Below, piece after piece: positions 56,105-64,000 of a stretch of DNA of 64,000 nucleotides. This DNA is from Oxytricha trifallax (Eukaryota; Ciliophora; Spirotrichea; Sporadotrichida; Oxytrichidae). Every line of letters begins with the position of its first letter. Within the stretch, counting starts at the first letter, position 1. The DNA is taken from positions 1 to 64,000 of the forward strand of contig ARYC01000710.1 of the NCBI GenBank assembly GCA_000711775.1, written 5' to 3'. The translations under genes and the position numbers were made by a program. The notes beneath the pieces are model-generated. The model searched no databases. It was given only the letters and a program-made list of their open reading frames with translations, and was not told the origin of the DNA.

Positions 56105-57995
56105 ATGGAATCAACTAAAAATGCGCGGGGAAACTCAAGAGACCACAACAACTCTGGGGCATCCGGGGCTGATGCTGCTACTAACTCCAAAAAGAAGAAC
56201 TAGCCAGCTCTCACTCAGTTCTTCAAGAAGTAACCTGAAGGTGCAATTCCTAAGGGGAGTGAAGCCAACAACAGAACAAGCGAGCAGTCAAACAGCAATG
56301 CATCTGCCAATGCAAATCATCACTCAGAACATGTTCAGACAAGGTATTGTTCCCTCTTAATATATTGATTTGGATCAAAATAATGAAACTTATCCACATT
56401 GATGAATAATCAGCACAGTTGTCTCAACAGAACAGAGATTCTCAGAACACCAAGGTTAACCAGATCAACTAAAACGGAGCTACAGGAGTAAACTCACTTC
56501 TCTAAACTCCCAAGAAGAAACTACTTGAAACTCCAAGTAAGAAGAAAACCTATGCTGATGAGCCTGATGAGATAGACATGAGAGAGATCTAGTCACTCGT
56601 TGACAAGAAAGTGAAAGAGTCTGCAGCAGCACAACAACAACTCTCACAGTCAGGTATCGAGGATTCTGCAATCAAGAGAAGCTTGAGACCCAGAAAAGTT
56701 GAGAACTACAAGAACATGCTGGAAGGAGATGAGATTACTTTGAAGACTATTCAAGATGAGCAAATCGAGGTTAAACGCAAGAAGAGAGAAGCTTCATCAC
56801 AGAATCGCCTTGAAGACGAAGATGAGGACGAGGACATGCTGGAAGTAGGTCAACAGATCGAGAGAGCAAGTGACGATGAAGACGATGATGACTTTCCCAT
56901 CTCTACAAGAAGAAGTGCTCGCAAGAGAACAAGACGCCAAGATGTCGATGAAGATGAAGAAGCTATTGAAGTTAATCAAGTGGAGAGTTCTGATGCAGAA
57001 GTTGAAATACCTGCAAATGACATTGATACAGAGTCCTACACTGAGGGCACTAACAAGAGAAAACAGAAACTTAAAGCCAAGAAATAGGTTTTAGATAAAA
57101 AGAAGAACAAGACTGAAGGAGATATTGATAAGGAAGATGCCGTTGAGGAAGAGGAAACTGTTTTTATTGATAATCTTCCAAATGATGAGTTTGAGATCAG
57201 ACGTATGCTGAAAGAAGTCAAGAAGCACATAAAGAGTCTTGAGAAGCAGTTTTTTGAAGAGGAAGATTCTGAAAAAGAAGAAGAGTTAAAGCAGATTAAC
57301 AACAATTCTAAGCATGAGGAAGCTCTGTAAGCATTCAAAGAGACAAGTCACTTGAAGCAGTTTTGGTGTATTCCACTCTCTGTTAATGTGACAACTCTCG
57401 ACTTTGATCTACTTGCAAAATCTTAAATGAAGCAAGGTGGCAGACTCTTCGATGTCATCACCATTGACCCCCCATGGCAACTATCATCTGCTAACCCAAC
57501 AAGAGGAGTCGCTATCGCCTATGATACTCTAAATGATAAGGAAATTCTTAACATGCCTTTTGAGAAAGTATAGACTGATGGATTCCTGTTTATCTGGGTG
57601 ATCAATGCCAAGTACAGGTTTGCTCTTGAAATGATGGAGAAGTTTGGCTATAAGTAAGTATCATGTCTCTTTTATTAATTCCTAAATTTAGACTTGTTGA
57701 TGAGATCGCTTGGGTAAAGCAAACTGTGAATGGAAAGATTGCCAAGGGTCACGGCTATTACTTGCAGCATGCCAAGGAAACTTGCCTTGTTGGAGTGAAA
57801 GGAAACGTGAAGGGTAAGGCTCGCTACAATATTGAGAGTGATGTAATCTTCAGTCAGCGTAGAGGTCAATCCCAGAAGCCAGAAGAGATCTATGAAATCG
57901 CTGAAGCTCTTGTCCCAAACGGTTACTACCTGGAAATCTTTGGAAGAAGAAACAACCTGCACAACGGTTGGGTCACTATTGGAAATGAGTTATGA
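56105..57995 (+). CDS. MTA1: MT-A70-family adenine methyltransferase, MTA1-like
   Basis: ATG 56105 (MESTKNARGNSRDHNNSGAS). The N-terminal 350 residues are low-complexity, with a PIP-box-like QPALTQFF near residue 37, basic/acidic tracts and SLRPRKVENYKNM. The MT-A70 domain starts near 57350: FWCIPLSVNVTTLDFDLL, catalytic DVITIDPPWQLSSANP (DPPW), DGFLFIWVINAKYRFALEMM, then after a 38-nt GT..AG intron (about 57655-57692) LVDEIAWVKQTVNGKIAKGH and YYLEIFGRRNNLHNGWVTIG to TGA 57993. In Oxytricha and Tetrahymena the DPPW-bearing MTA1 is part of the complex that writes DNA 6mA; METTL3/4 are alternatives. An intron or IES at about 56334-56413 is needed (CAG pointers fit). Confidence 0.82.
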
Positions 57996-58660
57996 GAATT
58001 CACCCCAAACAGCCATCATCAATTGTATGTGTTGCCTGATAATAAAGTTTATTTATTAAATGTGAAGAGATTCTTTGAGCTCTCTTAAATCACCTATCTC
58101 AAGCATTGGGTAGATAGTGATATTAAGAGTATCTAATCAGCCACCAAGAAAGCTCTCACAATTTTTGTTGACAAGTGTGATTTTTATATTTTAACAAGTA
58201 GTTACTTTAATTCAAGATAAAAAAATTATAGTTTATATTCTAATTATTCATTATTGCTGTCAGAATAATTTAGTGGGCAGAGAGGCTTATTTAATTATCA
58301 AATTAAAAAACATCTTTAGTTGTTAAATTTTAATGATATTATTTGTACAAATTTTACTATCTCTTTAGGAAAACTTTGATTAAGTCTTTTTATTAATCTT
58401 TTCCTTTCTAAGGTTTAATTATTCAAATATGTTTTCATATTCAACAGATGATATATAAAATAGTGGTAATTTATTCTCAAGTTTTACTTTAAATGTTATT
58501 TAACTAATTCCTATATTTTTAATATATATTTTAAAGCAATATTACTAATTAACTATGTCATTAAGTTTTAAAATAATATATTGTTTAAGAAAATAAATTT
58601 CTTAAATTTTTTATTGTTGTAATATCACATCAATTTAAAAGATTTACAATTGTTAATTCT
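57996..58660. other. Intergenic; in-frame ORF continues past the MTA1-like stop
   Basis: Directly after the TGA the same frame stays open for about 125 codons (EFTPNSHHQLYVLPDNKVYL, NVKRFFELSQITYLKHWVDS). The first 65 codons look protein-like, the rest AT-rich. It may be a coding segment of another gene or chance. Confidence 0.3.
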
Positions 58661-61600
58661 TCATCTCCTTTGAACTGGATTCTATATAATCATATTTTAT
58701 GTCTATTGACCCACGCTTGGCAGACCTCCAGTTTGCTTCATAATTTGCTTCTACCTCTTGTTAGCATTGATGGCGAATATTTCATTTGCAGTCCTCTCCT
58801 TATAGTTGTAGATCTTGCCATCTCCGATCATATCGATTATTCTCTCATTGTTCTCTACCATTAACTCTAATTTGTCAACGTATTGCAAGCTGAGTTGTTG
58901 GAGCTCCTTCATATCGTTGGATTTATTATCAATGATTAAGAGCTCTCTGTTCTTGTCGAAGTGAGCTTGGATCTTGTTTCTCACAATCATTTTGCTTACG
59001 ATTTGCATTAATTTTGATTCAGGTAGTTCAAACTGCTCAATAAGAGACTATAAGCCGAAGGAGTTGTAGTTCTTTGAGCTTCTGCAGAGAAAAGCCTTAA
59101 GTGAGGCTTCCTTGAATCTTTGGATAAGTTGTTATCTGTGGGGACTCTAATCGCTTGAAAACTCTGGCATCTTAACTACCAATTTGATTGAGAAAATGTG
59201 ATTGATTGCAGCTTTCCAGTTACTTCTATTGAGCTCCTTAGCGGCAAAGACTAAGTTATCTCTGTAGTTTTCAGCAGCTAGGACGAAAGCCTTTTGGTCA
59301 TATTGATCAATAAGCTTCTTGAAGTTTTTGCTGATGATTTTCTTGTTGACTGAGAATTGATTTTCAGCAACATTTGGAATTTCAAGTAGCATAGCACTGA
59401 TCATGTAGATGCAGTCAAGTTGATGAAGGTTGATGTGCATGTGGAATGGAATTTGTCTCTTTAATTCTTCTCTTTCAATTTCAATAGTCTTGTCTGGAGT
59501 TCTAAATTATAATATAGAATTTATTCATTTATGTTCTTGAGATACCTTGAGCAAGGACTTCTCTTAGCTTTGCAGTTTAGCAAATATCAACCAATACATC
59601 ATGAGCATCTTCGATCAAGCCAAGTCTGAAAGCTGACATACCAATTTAAGTAATAGCTCTATTGTAAATTATTTGAGTTCCAATATCTTGTAAACTTATA
59701 ATGTCAGCAATATGAGTTCTGAGTAAAAAGTCCTTTGCCTCCTTGAATCTATTGTGAATACTGTGATGGTAAACAATGTACAAAGCAGCTCTAATCTTCA
59801 TTCTAGCGGTTCCATGAGCTGTAACTAAATCTACCAATTCTCTTAAAACCTTTGTGCTCTCACCGTTCATATAATAATAAACTCTTAAAACAATTCAAAG
59901 TGTATGGTGTGTTGTCAGCGTTACCGTTAACTTATTCACTGTACTTCTTATAGATTGAGTCATTCTTATAATAAAGATGATCAAGTTTAATAACAGCAAC
60001 TCTTGATGCCTTGCTCTTATCTTCGTTGGCCATTAAGAAGTCAAATACCTTATCTAGAATAGACAAAAACTTGTTCTCATCTCTAAGTCTTAGGAGATAA
60101 TCAATTTTTGTGTGAGGTGTACTTTAAAATGCTTTTAGCATTTCATGATCTAGCTTTTCAATGAAGTTTGCGAGAGATGGGAGGATTGACTTTTCAATTT
60201 CAGCAGTAGCAGAAATCTGGTTTATATTTTCTTCTTCGCTTTCTTCTGCATCTTCAGCAGCTTCTTTTGCTTAGAGAAGTCTTTGCTCCTTTTAGAGATA
60301 AGTCTTTAATGATTCTTTCATTTGAGGAGTCTCGAGCAATTATATTAAAGAATTGAGGTGCTCGTATGTGATTAACCATAATTCTCTGCCCATATAACCA
60401 AGAGCTGAGGTTTTGGCTGAATCAAACATAGAGTTCAATAGGTTAAGAGTTATCTCAACTTTTTGTCTAGCATCCTTAACTTGTTGCAAAATAAAAGTAA
60501 GAACTTATAAGTGGTACTTTGGATCAAATTTACCTCTCATTCTTTCATCTTATAGTTCTTTGAGCTTCTTAACAACATTGTCAGTTTTTGTGAAATCAAT
60601 TGTCTGATAGTTAGATTTAATGTCCAAGACAGTTTCTTTAGCCTCTTTCTCGGTGCTAAATTAAAATAATAAACACTTTTTCTTATAATGCCTTAGATAG
60701 CCTTGGTGATTTGCTCGACCTTATCTTCTCCAGCCTTTTTATCTTTCTCTTTTTCAACAACTTTAGTTGTCTTCTTTTTGTTGAGAATATCTTGAAGATA
60801 TTGTGGAAGTCTGTCCTTCTTAACCCACTTAAGTCTTCTTTGGGCAGGTGTCATTTGCTCTCTTGGAATCTTGAAGATATCGACTTCTTCCTCTTCACTG
60901 GACTCAGACTCCTCTGATCCTTCTTCTTCGTCGTAGTAAGACTCCTCATCTTCCTCGCCTGCAGCCTTGTCTTCCTCGTCACTGTTTTCAGATTCACTTT
61001 CTGAATCACTTAATAACTTTAATCTGTAACAAACATTTAGAATCCTTGGGCTTTTTGGCAACAACTTTCTTAGCATCTTCCTTTTTGGCAGCCTTCTTGT
61101 CTTCAGTCTTCTTAGTCTGAGCTTTAGCAGCTTTCTTCTCATCATCACTCCACACTGGAGCGTCTCTGAACTTGGTGATTTAGTTTTCAAGAGTATTGTC
61201 AGCTGGTCCAGCAACTTGAACGTACTTCTTCATCTTTTGCTTGAGCTTGTTGAGAGAAACACTGTTAGTCTTGTTCAAATTCATCTTCTTTTCCTTTAAT
61301 AAGGCGTTTGTCTCGTTTATGGCATCCTCGATTTTCACAAGTAACCTTAGATATTAGATAGGTAAAATTCCATCCTTGCCGTGTTGGTAGATTATGCCAC
61401 GGTTCTGGTTTGAATCTTTATCTAGTTCCTCTGCGAATTTCTCGAAGTCTTGCATTAAAGCTGAGAAATCGTTGTTCTTAAGATGTTCAACTATAATTTA
61501 TTAGTGAAATCACATCTTTAAATTCTAATTTATATAAGGAGTTTTCTATATCTGTCATTAATGAATTTCCCTCCCCACCAATTTTTTGTTCTGAATAATT

Positions 61601-61863
61601 TTAAAGATGGTTTTTAATATCTTTGCTGATTGCATTGATATTCTCGAGTTGCTTATCACTCTTAGACACTATAGTTCTGTTTTCCTCTTCGCTCTCTGAT
61701 GAGTCCTCGAAGTTTTTCATGTAATTTTTCTTTTGAGCAATAACTGCCTTTTTACTGGCAACTGCAGTCTGTTGAGTCTGAGTTGGCTTCTTTTCGTCGT
61801 CTGATGAGTCACCACTTGACTCTGAGTCGGAGAGATCTCTTGCGCTTGCGAACCACTTGTTCA
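58661..61863 (-). CDS. EIF3C: Translation initiation factor eIF3 subunit c (NIP1)
   Basis: The ATG at 61863 gives MNKWFASARDLSDSESSGDS, the usual acidic Ser-rich eIF3c start. Landmarks follow: NNDFSALMQDFEKFAEELDK; an acidic block near 60850-61020; MTPAQRRLKWVKKDRLP; LRELVDLVTAHGTARMKIRA, LYIVYHHSIHNRFKEAKDFL; AQGISRTPDKTIEIEREEL, IPFHMHINLHQLDCIYMISA (the conserved eIF3c PFHMHIN block); then the PCI domain and TGA 58661-58663. eIF3c scaffolds the 43S preinitiation complex. Two IESs with pointers are resolved. Small interruptions near 61030 (about 13 nt), 60663-60682 (20 nt, AG pointer) and a frame break near 59890 remain. Confidence 0.93.
59504..59537. other. 34-bp IES in eIF3c, pointer GTTCT
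   Basis: GTTCT at 59499-59503 and 59533-59537 (AGAAC on the coding strand). Excision joins AQGISR to TPDKTIEIE in frame, matching the eIF3c consensus. Confidence 0.85.
61486..61609. other. 124-bp IES in eIF3c, pointer AAGATG
   Basis: AAGATG at 61480-61485 and 61604-61609 (CATCTT on the coding strand). Excision joins ISKDIKNHL to KNNDFSALMQ in frame. Confidence 0.87.
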
Positions 61864-62099
61864 TTTTTATCAAAATCTTTGCTTTATTAAATAATAATGA
61901 ATTTAGATTAATATGGTAATGAGGCACAACTACCCACAATCATGATATTTACCTAGTCATAAAGCCAAATTATAAGAATTCTAAATGAAATTGGAAATGC
62001 ATTAATAATATAAAAAGGGAAGAGAAATAAATTCCAAATAACTCAATAAAAATCAGCAACACAACCGTTTATTTCATAATTGTAATATTACAAAAAACA

Positions 62100-62930
62100 A
62101 TGCAACAATTAGAATCTTGCGACACTTAATATTAAGAATGTGCCTTAGATCCAGATGAATTCAGAAATTATGGAATTGATCCAAATCAAAAATATTTATC
62201 CCAATAATTTATTTTAAGTGATAGGGATTTGACACCCCCCATGTTATAATTGCTTTAATTTTTTTCTTATTAGAACTTTATATGTATTTCGTCACAATTT
62301 AAACTAACTATACTAAAAATAAACATAGTATACGAAGGCGATCACTGAACTGCCTTCAAATCTGGTAGCTATTTTGATGAGTATCGTTTACATGATAGTA
62401 GAGCCACTGACTCTCAGAGAATTAAGGAAGAAAGTTAAAAATCAATGCAAATAGACAAAACGCACAGTAAAGAGCAAGTACAGGCAAGTCAAAAAGATAG
62501 CTATGTGCGGAAAGAAAGATAGAGCCAATCGTGGAATTAGAAAAGTAAAGAGTTTTATTTTTTTATATCATTCAGTTAAATGACTCTGCAATTTATAGTA
62601 AATTATTTTTTGTATAATTTATGACCACTGTGATTTATTATTTTTAAGAAAGGATCTGACTCCTAAAGCAATTATGAATGTAATGACATTGAAAGCAACG
62701 GTGCTTAAATGGGATCAAGTCACATAGGCATGATTGAATCTTTGTCAGAATACTACGGAAATATCAGCAACGACGGATTATCATTAAATATCAAAGAGGA
62801 AGATGAAAACGATCACAAGATGAAGTTTATTACTGATAGAGACACAAGTGATTCTTCATCAGATGAAGAACATTTTATATTTATAAATATAATTACTGAA
62901 AGTAGAATTCAATCCTATTAATTTATTTTG
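62100..62930 (+). CDS. Hypothetical acidic/polar protein, interrupted
   Basis: ATG 62100 (MQQLESCDTQYQECALDPDE) opens a block ending near 62215. After an AT-rich gap with a C7 run, a second block starts near 62345 (FKSGSYFDEYRLHDSRATDS; SYVRKERQSQSWNQK). A probable intron (gtaaag.. to about 62657) leads to a third block (SHIGMIESLSEYYGNISNDG; FITDRDTSDSSSDEEH). The Ser/Asp-rich end is typical of casein-kinase-2 sites. The family is not recognised. The gap at 62215-62340 is probably an IES; pointers not identified. Confidence 0.5.
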
Positions 62931-63189
62931 AATAAAATTGTTTAAACAAGAAGATAAATATTAATACTGGCCAACTGAATATATACAATCGATATCAAAA
63001 TAAAATAGACTATTTTCCACATGAAATTATTGAAGATTTACTATAACTATACTCTTTGGATTAATTTCATTTATTCTTGTTTTTTAGTAATATTCTTATT
63101 TTATTCAATAAAAATTAAACAAAAATTTGAGTTAAAAATCAACTAATAAAAATACTTATATTCTGTTTACTAAATTACTCTTGATTTAA

Positions 63190-64000
63190 TCAAATTTAGA
63201 ACTGAGTGGTTTTGAGGTAAATCTAAGGATCCATATGATTATTCTCCTATGACCCCTAGTTTGATTACCCGAATTGATTGTCCTCCAGTGAGCTACTTTG
63301 CAAGTTGAAGAACTTCTGCTCGAATGCACTGATTTTATTGTTGATCTCATGATTGTACTTGTACATCTCCCTGATGTTAAGAAGTATCTCAATGCCTCCA
63401 TAAGCTTCAAATTGTTCTAAGTAGCCAAAGCATACATTCTAGGGATCAATCGATTCACTTTCGTAATCGTGGTTAATAAGATCTCTGACAATGCAAGTCT
63501 CCAAGATGTGCACTTATATGTTAATCATCTTCAATGATTTCTCTTTGACTAAGTTTTGCAGGATTTTAGGGATTATGTCATAGGTTTGAAGCAAGAATTC
63601 CTTGTAGTGATCTTTGAGATAGAACAGCATTGTAGAGAAGAGCAAAAGCGATTGCAATCTCATTTCCTCACTAGCGTCTTGAAGCTTAAGGGAAAATCTA
63701 TCTAAGATATACTGGATTCCCTTATCTATCAAATCTTGGCCATGACCAAATGAAGAGGAGGCACATAAATTTTAGAGAATATTGCAAATTTGTAAGTCAA
63801 ATTCTTCGCAATACACTGACAACTTTGGATCATTCCATTCAAGCACTTTTTCAATGTAAGATGAGAGACCCATCTCAAAATTTAATGTCTATTAATATAT
63901 AGTTAAGATCAATCTCAATCAAGTACTAAATGTCATGATCGTCTGAAGTAAGCATATTGTTTAACATAGTAAGAATCTATTTCATTCTCTCATAATTATC
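63190..64000 (-). CDS. Armadillo/importin-alpha-like protein, C-terminal part
   Basis: Enters from the right window edge. Helical repeats are visible: YERMKQILTMLNNMLTSDDH, LIDKGIQYILDRFSLKLQDA, EEMRLQSLLLFSTMLFYLKD, SLKMINIQVHILETCIVRDL, AYGGIEILLNIREMYKYNHE, then a polar tail to TGA 63190-63192. The ARM-like pattern and the 'GGIEILLNI..HE' element near the end resemble importin-alpha-type proteins, but the NLS-binding Trp/Asn array is not visible in this part. A junction near 63885 (intron or IES) is unresolved. The start is outside the window. Confidence 0.55.

Noticed and set aside
1..64000. CRISPR arrays, bacterial operons, riboswitches or rRNA genes
   Set aside because: No regularly spaced direct repeats, no ribosomal RNA signatures; gene structure and code are those of a ciliate nucleus.

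Overview
The window is germline (micronuclear) DNA of a hypotrich ciliate of the Oxytricha/Stylonychia/Tetmemena type. Four things in the sequence support this. (1) Long conserved reading frames use TAA and TAG as glutamine and TGA as the only stop. (2) C4A4/G4T4 telomere-like repeats lie internally, at transposon ends (3610-3626, 22539-22555). (3) TBE-type transposon remains are present. (4) Genes are cut by AT-rich internal eliminated sequences (IESs) flanked by short direct repeats (pointers). Deleting from pointer to pointer restores conserved proteins in frame, and two genes are scrambled with inverted segments. Base composition outside genes is very AT-rich. Normal introns are short GT..AG (35-60 nt).

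Layout. 1-3626: right part of a decayed TBE transposon (42-kDa transposase, 57-kDa-like ORF, zinc-finger/kinase ORF, telomere-like end). 3627-12110: LETM1-like gene, MGRN1-like RING E3 gene, an acidic protein of unknown function and a DMT/EamA transporter. 12132-22555: a 10.4-kb transposon with ~113-bp terminal inverted repeats (TIRs). It codes for a SecA-like motor ATPase, a protein resembling the TBE 57-kDa ORF, and a DD34E Tc1/mariner-type transposase. 22564-24855: a 2-oxoglutarate/Fe(II) oxygenase gene in five scrambled segments, order -4 -2 -1 +3 +5, fully resolvable here. 24856-32640: unassigned fragments, a SHIPPO-repeat gene, and a Gln-rich coiled-coil gene. 33129-34873: a 1.7-kb fold-back element. 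35147-41586: an alpha/beta-hydrolase gene, then a cytosolic carboxypeptidase gene split into two inverted halves that enclose a small Cys-rich secreted-protein gene. 41642-52301: WRAP73, a mitochondrial-like protein, DPY30, TMEM43, a GPCR-PIP kinase and a DUF4203/TMEM198-like membrane protein. 52498-56085: low-complexity and partial genes, including a WD40 fragment. 56105-64000: an MTA1-like MT-A70 adenine methyltransferase, eIF3c, a hypothetical gene and the C-terminal part of an armadillo-like gene.

The host genes are ordinary nuclear housekeeping genes (translation, mitochondrial, ciliary/centrosomal and chromatin functions). What is unusual is their packaging: short IESs of 25-130 bp, larger palindromic or TIR-bearing IESs whose 8-9-bp target duplications double as pointers, and inverted segments. 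The main candidate for something undescribed is the 10.4-kb element, which joins a DDE transposase to a SecA-like ATPase. All gene names come from motif recognition by eye; no database search was run.
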